Origin: Neptunicoccus cionae
Lineage (GTDB): Bacteria > Pseudomonadota > Alphaproteobacteria > Rhodobacterales > Rhodobacteraceae
Length of the DNA: 64,000 nt
Assembly: GCF_014643735.1 (NCBI RefSeq)
Contig: NZ_BMKA01000001.1
Coordinates: 806,001 to 870,000, forward strand
Direction: 5' to 3'
In this document: positions 33,378-42,997 of the stretch, piece by piece
Position numbering within the stretch: position 1 is the first letter of the stretch
Layout of the letters: every line of letters begins with the position of its first letter
Made by a program: the position numbers and the translations under genes
The notes under the pieces: generated by a model
Database searches by the model: none
Told to the model about the DNA's origin: nothing
What the model saw: the letters and a program-made list of their open reading frames with translations, nothing else

Positions 33378-36106
33378 ATGTAATCAACTCGCAGTTTGAT
33401 CCGGAACAGGTGGTGGCGGAATTTCCACTGTCTACGACACAGCAGCAGTTCTGGTTTCTCGACCAGATTCATCCGGGCAATCTAGCTCTGAATGTTGCGG
33501 TCAATTGGGAAGTGCAGGGCGTTGTTTGTGCAACCTCGCTAGAGCGCGCCTACCGTTTGGTCATCGCGCGGCACGAAGTTTTGCGCACGCGGTTTGTAGA
33601 AAAGGACGGTGCCCCTGTGCAGCAGGTGCTTGACCATGCCGATTTCGATCTAGAGGTGCGGGACATCACCGATTTGCGCGGATCAGCGCAAGAAGCGCGG
33701 CTGGCAGAGATCGCCGCAGAGGTATCCCGTTACCCGTTTGATCTGTCCAACACCGGACTGATCCGTGCGACACTTGTGATGACGGGGCCAGATCGGGCCC
33801 GTCTGATGACGGTTGTGCATCACAGCATTTATGATGGGTATTCCATCGGTGTTATGGGACGTGAAATTGGCACCAGCGCCGCTGCTTTTGCCGCCGGCAA
33901 AACGCCGGACCTGCCGGACCTGCCGCTGCAATATGGCGATTTCAGCTTGTGGCAGCGGCAGTACCTTGCTTCTGGTGTCTTGGACGAGGACACGGCTTAC
34001 TGGCGTGAGCAGATGAAGGACGCGCTCTATTTTGAAGTGCCCACCGATTTTCCCCGCCCCAAGGCCCGCAACACCGAGATTTCCTATCTTAATGTCGCCT
34101 TGCAGGATGATTTTGCCGAAGCGATAGACCGAGTGGCCAAAGCCAACAAGACTTCCCCGTTTGTTGTGGGGGCTGCTGTCACCTCGGCGGCGTTGCACCG
34201 TGTAACAGGGGCCGAAGAGGTTCTGTTTGGCACACCCATTGCAGGCCGTCAGGATGTGGAACTGGAACCGCTGATCGGTCCGTTCATTAACCATCAGGTG
34301 TTACGTCTGCCGACCCGTGCGTCCGATAGTCTGAAAACCCATATCGCTCAGACCAAAACCGTTGTGGAAGGGGCGCTGGTCCATCAGAACCTGCCATTTT
34401 CGAAGCTGGTAGAGGTGGTGAACCCTGTGCGGGATGCCTCTCGTGCGCCGCTTATTTCTATGAACTTCAAACTGCAGCATGTGTTTATGGAGGATGAGAC
34501 CTACGGCGCTTTCGCTATGGTTTCCAAGCCGACTTTCACGCCAGGCGCTGCGCGTGATCTGGATATTGTGATTATGGGGCGGCCCTCTGGCTGGCGGTTG
34601 AATATCGAATACGCACCGAACCTTTATAAACCTGAAACGATTAAAGCACTGCTGGAGATGATCAAGCAAAGCTTTGCCCATGTGTTTGAAACCGGAAACC
34701 TGACCCTTGGGAGCCTGCCGCTGGTGCAGGCCAAAGCACCCGCCAAGAAATCGGCGCAAGCGTCAGACGATCCGATTGCGCTGGCTCTGCAATCCCATCC
34801 CTTTGTTGCAAATGCAGTGACCGTCCAGCAAACCCGAGGCCACTGGGGGTATGTGACGGCCAATCCGTCCCCGTTGATGGCGTTGGAAACCCTGCCGCAA
34901 ATATTGATGCAGCATCTGTGCGACCAAGGCGTGGGCACACCGCTGGCAGGTATCAGCGTGCTGACCGCGCTGCCAGATGATCCCGCCACGCTGCCCGCAA
35001 CGGGGCAAGTGGTTGCATTGCCTGCCAAACCGGCCAAGCCAGCCAACCCGCAGGGTGATCTGGAACAGGGTATCATGTCCATCTGGCAGGAGCTGCTGGA
35101 ACACCGGACCATTCCCACGGACCGCAGCTTCTTTGAACTGGGGGGGCATTCCCTTCTGGCTGTGCGCATGGTGGCGCGCATTCGCAAGGAATGGAATGTC
35201 AGTCTCGGGGTGGCGGCGATCTATGAAACGCCGACGATTAAAGAACTGGTGGCCCATCTCGCCCCGCAAATCGCTCCGAGCGCTGAAGCTGTTGAAACCG
35301 ATTGGCGGGTAGAACCGATCCGCACCGACGGGGAGGGGCAGCAGATTATTGCGATCAACGACATCAGCCTGATCCTGAACGCCTCGGAGCATTTCAGCGA
35401 AAGCCGCCCCTCGGTGTGCGTGCGCTTGTTTGACGGCCAGCGTGGCATCGACCAATCAGAACGCAGCTTTCTGGAGATCGCCGCGGAATACGCCAAAGTG
35501 ATAGAAGCGCATCAGCCCCAAGGTCCGTATCTGCTGTTCGGGGCCTGCGTCCACGGCAATATTGCACTGGAGGCAGCACGTCATTTGCAGGCCAAAGGGC
35601 ATGAAATCGCGGGGGTGGTGATCAAGGACTGCTGGGAGCCGGGCTATGCCGCTGGTATCCACGCAGATAAAACCCAGCGTCGGCGCGAAAAGCTGTATGC
35701 GCTGGGCAACCGGATGCGGCAGGTGCGTAAGAAACGGATGTCTCTGGCAGCAATGCTTGGCAGTTACCGGATTGTGCGCAAATCCGGTGTGCTGACGCTC
35801 GCCACACGGCTTGGCCTGATGGATCGTGTGCGGGCGACGGATATGACAGCAGAACAGGAAGGCTTTGTGGAATACATCTCGCAAGCGCGGAACGTGTACC
35901 GACCCGAACCGCTCGGCTTTCCGATCTTGCATGTGGTGACGCGGATCACGCCGACCAGTAAGGGATTTCTGCCCTCTATCGGTTGGGAAAAGATCGCGGG
36001 GGCCAATCTGCGGACTGTTTCGATTGATGATGTTTCGGTTGTGAAGGGCCAGATCAGCGGCACGGACGAACTGGCGCAACAGATCGAGGGCTTCCTTGCC
36101 CGTTAG
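33374..36106 (+). CDS. Nonribosomal peptide synthetase, C-(A remnant)-PCP-TE
   Basis: Intact frame of 910 residues. The condensation domain (~15-445) has HHSIYDG at 149-155. Residues ~465-550 look like only the small C-terminal subdomain of an adenylation domain (ALQSHPFVANAV, ISVLTALP, TGQVVALP); the large catalytic subdomain is absent. A carrier domain follows (Ser593 in LGGHSLL), then a thioesterase (~640-910). The thioesterase nucleophile is Cys725 in FGACVHGN instead of Ser, and the place of the usual late histidine reads SIDDVSVV without His. The module would therefore need loading in trans, or act only as a condensation-release unit. Confidence 0.88.
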   Translation: MNVINSQFDPEQVVAEFPLSTTQQQFWFLDQIHPGNLALNVAVNWEVQGVVCATSLERAYRLVIARHEVLRTRFVEKDGAPVQQVLDHADFDLEVRDITDLRGSAQEARLAEIAAEVSRYPFDLSNTGLIRATLVMTGPDRARLMTVVHHSIYDGYSIGVMGREIGTSAAAFAAGKTPDLPDLPLQYGDFSLWQRQYLASGVLDEDTAYWREQMKDALYFEVPTDFPRPKARNTEISYLNVALQDDFAEAIDRVAKANKTSPFVVGAAVTSAALHRVTGAEEVLFGTPIAGRQDVELEPLIGPFINHQVLRLPTRASDSLKTHIAQTKTVVEGALVHQNLPFSKLVEVVNPVRDASRAPLISMNFKLQHVFMEDETYGAFAMVSKPTFTPGAARDLDIVIMGRPSGWRLNIEYAPNLYKPETIKALLEMIKQSFAHVFETGNLTLGSLPLVQAKAPAKKSAQASDDPIALALQSHPFVANAVTVQQTRGHWGYVTANPSPLMALETLPQILMQHLCDQGVGTPLAGISVLTALPDDPATLPATGQVVALPAKPAKPANPQGDLEQGIMSIWQELLEHRTIPTDRSFFELGGHSLLAVRMVARIRKEWNVSLGVAAIYETPTIKELVAHLAPQIAPSAEAVETDWRVEPIRTDGEGQQIIAINDISLILNASEHFSESRPSVCVRLFDGQRGIDQSERSFLEIAAEYAKVIEAHQPQGPYLLFGACVHGNIALEAARHLQAKGHEIAGVVIKDCWEPGYAAGIHADKTQRRREKLYALGNRMRQVRKKRMSLAAMLGSYRIVRKSGVLTLATRLGLMDRVRATDMTAEQEGFVEYISQARNVYRPEPLGFPILHVVTRITPTSKGFLPSIGWEKIAGANLRTVSIDDVSVVKGQISGTDELAQQIEGFLAR

Positions 36107-36135
36107 GTAGATCGCGCAAGGTGTAGGGGCCGTGT

Positions 36136-36798
36136 TCAGCGGCGGGTAACTGTAACAGGGCGTGCGTGGCTGAACACCGCAATTGCGCCCACCAAATCCG
36201 GTGCGAAATCGAGATGATGCAGGCTCAGACTGTCCACACAAGCCGGATCGGGCGTATAGCGAAGCAGTTGGGGCGGCGTGTCCGGTGTCAGGGTGACATC
36301 AAAACTGTCCAGCTCTACCGAAAGACCCTCTCCACGGGCTTTCAGGACGGCCTCTTTGCGGGTCCAGCAGCGGAAAAAACCGTCCGCAAACCGCGTTGGG
36401 CCCAAGGCTTCAAGTTCCTCTCGCTCTCGCAGGGAAAAGAACCGCTCCGCAAGGTCGGTCTCTACGGGACGGTAGTGCTGGATGTCGAGCCCGAGATCGC
36501 AGCCCCGTGTAACCGCAAGCGCGGCTTGGTTTTCCGAATGACTGAGGTTGAAAAACACATCCCCCGCCAGTGCCGGTTTGCCGTTGGGGCCATAGTCAAA
36601 CGCCAACCCGCTGGCCGGTTTGCCAGTGTATTGGGACAGAATGTGCCGCAGAGTCGCGCGACCCACGGCATAGCGGTTCTGATGCAAAGGCTGCACAAAC
36701 CTGCGCGCACGCTGTTGTTCGCCGCTGCTCAGAACCGACAGGTCGACATCCTGCCGTGCATCCAGATCCCAGACCCAAAGATCGATATTCACTTCCAA
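36136..36798 (-). CDS. Sfp-type 4'-phosphopantetheinyl transferase
   Basis: Enzyme of 220 residues that moves phosphopantetheine from coenzyme A to the conserved serine of carrier domains. It has the magnesium-binding GLDIQHY and the WTRKEAVLKARG motif, with the substrate loop NGKPAL and FFNLSHSE in between. Its length matches the Sfp group. It converges on the synthetase gene with 29 bases between stops, so it very likely activates the PCP and ACP domains of this cluster. The gene is intact although much of its assembly line is broken. Confidence 0.92.
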   Translation of the reverse strand: MEVNIDLWVWDLDARQDVDLSVLSSGEQQRARRFVQPLHQNRYAVGRATLRHILSQYTGKPASGLAFDYGPNGKPALAGDVFFNLSHSENQAALAVTRGCDLGLDIQHYRPVETDLAERFFSLREREELEALGPTRFADGFFRCWTRKEAVLKARGEGLSVELDSFDVTLTPDTPPQLLRYTPDPACVDSLSLHHLDFAPDLVGAIAVFSHARPVTVTRR

Positions 36799-36875
36799 AC
36801 CGGTATTGCCCTGCCGTTTCTGTCACTCGGGCGACACTGGCACAACTGCCCCCACAGGTCGAGAGGTGTAACCCC

Positions 36876-38678
36876 ATGTTGAAATCCCTCCTGATCCGGC
36901 TGGCAGCTCTTTTATGTGTTATCGGCGCTGCGCTGGTCTTTACAGAACAGGGACGCGCAGTTTTGCGGCCTGTGAAGCAGATGCTGGACTTCCGCGCCTT
37001 TGCGGCCGAACTGCCGGTCGCGACCAAGGTGAAGGAGCATCAGGTGGCAATGCCCGATGGGGTGACGCTGGCCACGGATGTCTACCTGCCTGAAGGTGGT
37101 GCTGCGCAAAAGCCGGTGGTGCTGGTGCGGCTGCCCTATGGCAAGCGGGTCTACGGCGAGGCGTTGCATTGGGTGCGCCTGTTCAGCGCCAATGACTACG
37201 CTGTTGTGGTGCAGGACATGCGCGGGCGGTATGGATCGGGCGGAGTGTTTGCGCCCTATCCGAACGAACGGGGCGACGGGGTGGCCACGCTCGACTGGAT
37301 TTTGGCGCAGGAATGGGCGCAGCCTGTTGTGGGCACGATCGGGTGCTCTGCGCTGGGCGAAACGCAGGTCTTGCTGGCCGCAGAACGCCATCCCGCCCAC
37401 CGCGCCATGATCCCGATGGGGGCGGGCGGTGCAATCGGAACCGCGCAGGGCGCCTACGGGTTTTACGGCTTCTTTGAGGGGGGTATCCTGAACCTTGCCT
37501 CCGGTTTTGGCTGGTTTCAGGGGCAGGGCGGTAAGACAGGCGATCTGATGCAGGCCCCGCCTTTGGACTACACAGAAGCGCTGAAAACCCTGCCGGTGAT
37601 CGGGGCCGTCGCCCGTTACCGCGCGGATGCCACCGATTTCGAAGAGCTTTTGCGCGGCGTTGATGATCCCGAGATTCATAACACTTGGGGGTATATCTCG
37701 GATCGGGACCGGTTCGATGTGCCAACCCTGATGGTGGACACGTGGTATGACTATGGCATCGGGTTCAGCTTTCAACTGTTGGACATGATCCGCAAGGGTA
37801 ACCCCGAAAGCCGCTTCCTGATTGCTCCGGCGACCCATTGCGACATGGCTGGACCCCTTTCCAGCGGGGCGGTCGGCGATGTGCCTGTAAACCCGCAACA
37901 GAAGGTCGATCTGGACGGGATTTATCTGTCGTTTATGAACGCGCATCTGAAGGGGCAGGCGGAAGCGCCCCAGCCGACTTTTCAGTCCTATGTGTTGAAC
38001 CGCGATGACTGGCTTGGGTCGTCAATCTGGCCGCCGCGTGCTGCCGAGCGGAAGCGGTTTTACCTGCGGGGTAAAGCATTGTCCGAAATGCCTTCTTCAG
38101 CGACAGATACCCGAATATTTCATTCCGATCCTTCTAATCCGGTGCCAACCATTGGCGGGGCGATTTGCTGCACCGGCGATCCGGAATCCCGCGCCGGTCC
38201 GCTGGATCAATCCCCGCTGGAATCGCGGGACGATCTGCTGATTTACACCGGTGAATCCCTCACCCAACCGCTTGATATTGCAGGGCCGTTAAGGGCTGTG
38301 TTGCATGTATCCACGGATGTGCGGGACACCGATCTGGTGGTGCGGTTGACGGATGTGAGTCCGGATGGAAAATCGGTTTTGATACAAGAGGGCGCCTTGC
38401 GCCTGCGGTATCGCAACGGTTTTGATACGCCTGAACTGATGCAAACGGATCAGATTTACCGCGCCGAGGTTTCCCTGCGCCACATCGCCTATCGCCTTAA
38501 ATCCGGTCATCAATTGCGCTTGCACGTGGCGGGCAGCAGCTTTCCGCGCCTTGCCAGACACATGAACACCGGCGGTGATCCCTACCGCGAAAGCGATCCG
38601 CAAATCGCGCGGATCACCCTGCACAGTGGCGCGGGGGGCGAAAGTTTCGTGGACCTGTTTACCCTGCCAGCGCCCTAG
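36876..38678 (+). CDS. Membrane-anchored CocE/NonD family hydrolase
   Basis: Serine hydrolase of 600 residues; the ATG at 36876 follows GAGAGGTG. An N-terminal hydrophobic helix (LLIRLAALLCVIGAALVF) should export or anchor it, so the catalytic part is periplasmic. The X-Pro dipeptidyl-peptidase (S15)/CocE fold has nucleophile Ser158 in IGCSALGE and a late histidine in APATHCDMAGP. The C-terminal jelly-roll (residues ~390-600; DLVVRLTDVSPDG, HQLRLHVAGSSFPR) is typical. The family cleaves amides and esters such as cocaine and acylated beta-lactams. Next to a peptide synthetase it may trim or destroy the product during export; that is inference. Confidence 0.85.
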   Translation: MLKSLLIRLAALLCVIGAALVFTEQGRAVLRPVKQMLDFRAFAAELPVATKVKEHQVAMPDGVTLATDVYLPEGGAAQKPVVLVRLPYGKRVYGEALHWVRLFSANDYAVVVQDMRGRYGSGGVFAPYPNERGDGVATLDWILAQEWAQPVVGTIGCSALGETQVLLAAERHPAHRAMIPMGAGGAIGTAQGAYGFYGFFEGGILNLASGFGWFQGQGGKTGDLMQAPPLDYTEALKTLPVIGAVARYRADATDFEELLRGVDDPEIHNTWGYISDRDRFDVPTLMVDTWYDYGIGFSFQLLDMIRKGNPESRFLIAPATHCDMAGPLSSGAVGDVPVNPQQKVDLDGIYLSFMNAHLKGQAEAPQPTFQSYVLNRDDWLGSSIWPPRAAERKRFYLRGKALSEMPSSATDTRIFHSDPSNPVPTIGGAICCTGDPESRAGPLDQSPLESRDDLLIYTGESLTQPLDIAGPLRAVLHVSTDVRDTDLVVRLTDVSPDGKSVLIQEGALRLRYRNGFDTPELMQTDQIYRAEVSLRHIAYRLKSGHQLRLHVAGSSFPRLARHMNTGGDPYRESDPQIARITLHSGAGGESFVDLFTLPAP

Positions 38679-38684
38679 GTGACC

Positions 38685-39896
38685 CTAACGCGGGGCAAAG
38701 CCAAGGTCGGAAAGGTTCCGCGCGATACCCGCCTGAAATGCAGCCTCATCGAACTTTGCGGCGTGACGGGTCAGGGCCTGCGGGTCCAGATCGTCCAGTT
38801 TCTCGGCCTCAAAGGTTTTCACAGCCTCCACCAACCCGTCCACCGAACAGTCCTGAAACAGCAGGCCGGTTTGGCGATCCACCACAGTATCGAGCGCCCC
38901 ACCGCGGCCATAGGCGATCACAGGACGGCCCGAGGCCATGGCCTCTACCGGAATAATCCCGAAATCCTCTTCTCCTGGAAAAATCAAAGCCTTACAGCGG
39001 GCCATATGGTCCTTCAGTACTGGAAACGGCACTTTGCCCAGGAATGTCACATTGTCCGGCGCGCTGCGGGCGAGTTTCTTCCACGTCTTATCCGGCCCAC
39101 CGATCACAACCAGCGGTTTGTTAAGACGGCGGAACGCTTCTATTGCGATGTCAGGGCGCTTGTAGGCCGCCAGCTCTCCGGCCCAGAGATAGATGTCACC
39201 GCGATCGCTGGCAGGAACCGGTGCGAAATCCTCTACGGCGACGGGGGGATGCACCACAGATGCATCGCGGCGCCAGTATTTGCGGATACGGGCGGCGACG
39301 TGGTTTGAATTGGCCACAAATCCGTCCACCCGCGCCGCACTGGTTACATCCCAAGACCGTAGCCCATGGGCCAGATGGGGCATCAACGTACGAGTAATCA
39401 GCCCCGCGCCATTGCGGTAGGTGTGGTACTGATCCCAAAGATACCGCATCGGCGAATGGCAGTAGCACAGGTGCGGCGCTTCGGGCGGCGCGATGACGCC
39501 TTTGGCAGGGCCAGCCTCGCTTGAGATCACCAGATCATATCCGGTCAGGTCTATCTCTTCCAATGCGCGGGGCATAAAGGGCAGGTACTTCTGATACATC
39601 TTTGCCGCCATTGGCAGACGCGACACAGAAGTGGTTTTGACGCTATGCCCGTTGATCAGATCGCTGATGGTTTCGGGCGTGTAGACATGGGTGAAAATAT
39701 CCGCCTGCGGGTACATCCGGCATAGGGATTCCAGAACCTTTTCGCCACCCCGCATCCCCACCAGCCAGTAGTGGATGATCGCCACGCGCGGCTGCGACCC
39801 CGTACTGTGCAATCGGGCAGGGGCAGACAACGCTGCTGCCGTGCCACGGGACAGGTCCGCCTGTTCGCGAAGTGGTGTGAAACGGTTATTCTTCAT
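38685..39896 (-). CDS. Family 4 glycosyltransferase (exopolysaccharide cluster)
   Basis: Cytoplasmic GT-B glycosyltransferase of 403 residues; the start is the ATG complementary to 39894-39896, overlapping the kinase gene's stop by 11 bases. The N-terminal domain has HYWLVGMRGGEKVLE, and the C-terminal domain has the donor-binding GEEDFGIIPVEAMASGRPVIA with the EX7E pattern. It probably adds one sugar to a lipid-linked repeat unit. Of the exopolysaccharide genes on this strand it is the only one I find uninterrupted. It converges with the hydrolase gene, with 6 bases between stops. Confidence 0.88.
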   Translation of the reverse strand: MKNNRFTPLREQADLSRGTAAALSAPARLHSTGSQPRVAIIHYWLVGMRGGEKVLESLCRMYPQADIFTHVYTPETISDLINGHSVKTTSVSRLPMAAKMYQKYLPFMPRALEEIDLTGYDLVISSEAGPAKGVIAPPEAPHLCYCHSPMRYLWDQYHTYRNGAGLITRTLMPHLAHGLRSWDVTSAARVDGFVANSNHVAARIRKYWRRDASVVHPPVAVEDFAPVPASDRGDIYLWAGELAAYKRPDIAIEAFRRLNKPLVVIGGPDKTWKKLARSAPDNVTFLGKVPFPVLKDHMARCKALIFPGEEDFGIIPVEAMASGRPVIAYGRGGALDTVVDRQTGLLFQDCSVDGLVEAVKTFEAEKLDDLDPQALTRHAAKFDEAAFQAGIARNLSDLGFAPR

Positions 39897-41836
39897 AGGC
39901 GTAGCCCCCGACAAATTCTCTGAAATATTCTTTCGGGTCCACCATGTTGAACACCAGACCGCTTGGCCGCGCGCGGGCATCCCCAAGCATCCCGAGCGCC
40001 TTTTTAACCGCCTGTTTCGGCGTTTCATTCCAGCGCACGACAAACACCAGACTGTCCACAGCACGCGCCAGCATCAGCCCGTCCGCAACAGCCAGAACCG
40101 GTGGAGAGTCGATGATAATCACATCATAACTCTGCTCTAGCAAGGACATGATTTCCGCCAGCTTGTCTTGCCCCAACGCATCTACAGTCTGGGCATGGGC
40201 CCCGTTGGACGTGAGGATATCAAACGGCATATGGGTGTCCGAATAAATCGCCTGATCCAGATCGCACGCCTGTTCAAGATAATCCGACAGACCGTAATCC
40301 ATATCCCAACCAAATTGCTGCGCCAGACCGGAACGGCGCAGGTCACAATCTACAAGGATCACCGATTTTCCGGTCTTCGCAATCATGGCCGCAAGGTTCA
40401 GCGTGGTGGTGGTTTTGCCTTCATCCGGTGTCGAAGATGTCACCAGAATTTTCTGCGTCTTTCCCGCAGGCAGTTGAAGCAGAACCGAAGTTCGCAACTG
40501 GCGGATGCGTTCCGCGTATTCACTGTTTGGCGCGTACATCACGTCTAGATAGCTGTCGACCGGATTATCCCAGTCGCCCGCTTGCAAGGATGCCAGCACC
40601 GGCAGGCCGGTGTCCGCTTCGATATCATCCTCGCTGCGGTAACTTTTGGATACAAACCCCAGATAAAACGTCACGCCAAAGCCGACCGCCATGCCCAACA
40701 TGGCCCCAGAACCGCGATCAGTTTGGGTTTCGGTGCGGACGGAGTCCCCGGTACAGTGGCCTGTTCAATGATCCGCGCATCCGCCTTTTGCAACTGTTCC
40801 TGACTGCGGGTTTCTGTCAGCCGGTTCAGCAGCTGTTCATAGGCCAGCCGCGCAGAGTTCACCTTGCGTTGAAGTTCCTCCTGATCCAGTTCGTTGGTGG
40901 AAATGGCAATCATCCGTTGCTGCATTTGTTCCATGTTGGACTGGATCGATCGTTCGCGGGCCTGTGCCAGTTGCACCTCGCCTCGGCCATGGTGCGATCT
41001 GTCTGCGCTTCGGACAGTTTCGTGGTCAATTCGAATATTTGTTGCGAGATCGCTTGTAAGCTGGTGCCATCCGCCTGCAAATTGGCCATCCGCCTGCGCA
41101 CACCTGCGGCCTGTGCCTCTTCCAGTTCGGCGCGCAGGATTTTCAGACGTTCCTCAATCCATGCCGTGGCCTGTTTGGCGACATTCTGGCGGTTTTCCAG
41201 TTGTTGTTCGATGTATTTTTCCGCAATCGTCTGCGCCAGCAGTGCCGAGAGCTGCGGGCTTTCGGTTTTGGCGGTGATGCTAATCACAAAAGACTTGCCT
41301 TCGCGCCGCACCGACAGGTTTTTGCGGATGACGTAGACCAGATATTCGATCTTGCTGCGCAGTGCCTGTTCCAATGTTGGAGGTTCGGGCGTCTTCATCA
41401 AACCGAAATCCCGCGCCACGGATTTTACACGGTCCTTCAGCCCCGGTGGCTGGTTCGCAGGATCAAGGATCGCGAGGCGTTCAAAGCCGATCTCGGCAAT
41501 CACCTTTTCAATCAGCAGGTTCGACTGGATCACCGCCGCTTCGGACAGGACAAGCTGGTCATTGATGTCGAGGTCGGAAACAACGTCCTCGCCGATTGTC
41601 ACCTGACTTTCGCGCGGGTCGAGCATGACCTTGGATTGCGCGCTGTAGGTCGGGGTAATCTGGGAGACCAGAACAAAGGCCAGAATGCCAAAGAACAGAG
41701 TGCAAAGAATGATCAGAATGCGCCGCCGCCAGATCATCCGCGCAAGATGTTTCAGGTCGACCATATCCCGATCATCTGCCCCAATCCGCTTCATCGGGAA
41801 GAAACCGTCCTCAAATGGGGGCTTGCGATTGTACAT
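39886..41836 (-). pseudogene. Wzc/ExoP-like polysaccharide chain-length determinant and BY-kinase, frameshifted twice
   Basis: One gene in three frames. The part from 41836 to ~40982 encodes the Wzz domain: a first membrane helix (ILIILCTLFFGILAFVLV), a periplasmic segment and coiled coil. From ~40980 to ~40700 the coiled coil continues in a second frame (EVQLAQARERSIQSN). From ~40701 to 39886 a third frame gives the second helix (MLGMAVGFGVTFYLG) and the tyrosine kinase with STPDEGKTTT, VILVDCDLRR and a tail of tyrosines (EYFREFVGGYAYEE). Each shift is fixed by adding one G in a G-rich run (near 40984 and 40703). Intact, it would control polymer length and export. Confidence 0.85.
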
Positions 41837-41958
41837 GACAATCTCGTACTCGTTAATCAAAACAACTTACGCGGAAACACCACCTATGATGTGCCTTCGG
41901 AAAAGGTTTGTGTCAAACTTTCCCATATTTTTAAGGGCTATTGTTGCGCCGTGACCGT

Positions 41959-42992
41959 CTAAGGGATGACCCGTTGCGCGATTGCCCCGTTTCGCTCAAC
42001 AATGGGGGAGGCCGCCCGTTTTTGTTTAATACGTGACTCTAAAGCCGCACCGCGGGCGAGTCCTGATGTCTAGCCCGCGAGGACAAAGAAGAAAATCTCC
42101 AGATCCGGTGTCGGCGTTGTTTATAGGGCCGAAATTACCAGTGCAAGGCAAGCGGTTTTCAGGCTGTGCAACACGGCGGTGTTCTGGACTGAACCGTCCT
42201 TGATCCGCGCACGTGACAGCGCACCCAGAAACAGCAGGTAAAGCGCGGTGCCGACCAGCCCGATGCTGCCCAGACAGGCCAAAAACCGAACAGACCATGC
42301 GTATAGAACCCGAGAGACGAGGCTTCGGGAAAACCGCCGATAATCCGCTTGAGCCCGGCCATTTTATGATCCACCAGCATGGAATAATTGGCTGTGCGGA
42401 TCGGCTCCAGCAATTCAGGCGCGCCAATCGCGAAGGTCAGAACATCAACCTAGCCGAGCATGAAATTCACCACCGTCGCGGCGATCATCGCATTGAGAAC
42501 TTTGTCAAAATCCGGTTTCGTCCGAAACAGTGTTGCCACTGCAAAGAAGGCCAGAACGTCCAGCATCAACCGAAACAACTGGGTGATATTTCCAGTGGTC
42601 GGGCGCAGGAAAACGGAGATAATCTCGGTCTTGTTGTCCGCACGGGAAATACCGAAAACCTCTGTCTGATAGGCAAAGAGACGCGGGAAAATTAGGGTGG
42701 TGACAATGCAGTAAATTGTCAGCAGCAACAGATAAAAACCGGGCTGTCCGGGCCGCATTGTACCTACAGTCCGCGCCGGACCGTTTGAACCAGAGAACAC
42801 CAGCGCGAACAGCACCAACCCACCCAGATCAATGATCCCGATAGAGGCACCGCCCACCGCAGGCATATTGAACGCCGCCGCCGCGCCAAAGGGGGACATG
42901 ATGAAAAACCAGTGCAGGCCCTGTTGCGGCCCTTGTTTCATCAGCATCACCACCAGAAGCAGGGCGAGAAGGGTGCTCGGGACGAGCTGCAT
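41959..42992 (-). pseudogene. O-antigen ligase/exopolysaccharide polymerase-like gene with several stops and a deletion
   Basis: Multi-helix membrane protein of the Wzy/WaaL type, read leftward from the ATG at 42992. After 180 codons an in-frame TAG occurs (42450-42452), yet the same frame goes on with good coding sequence (VDVLTFAIGAPELLEP, then GGFPEASSLGFYTHGLFGFW). Near 42285 the frame jumps and roughly a hundred expected residues are missing. The new frame (LACLGSIGLVGTALYLLFL) meets TAA at 42121-42123 and TAG at 42070-42072, with coding-like PDLEIFFFVLAG between and an open tail to the TAG at 41959. The intact protein would polymerise repeat units. Confidence 0.75.
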
Positions 42993-42997
42993 TGCAG

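Noticed and set aside
42070-42452. Reassigned stop codons (recoding) as the reason for in-frame TAG/TAA
   Set aside because: Many intact genes here end in TAG or TAA, and the same region also has a frameshift and deletions, so decay is simpler.
41200-42700. Plus-strand open frames across the exopolysaccharide genes
   Set aside because: They lie antisense to the broken Wzc-like and polymerase genes, where real homology is on the minus strand.
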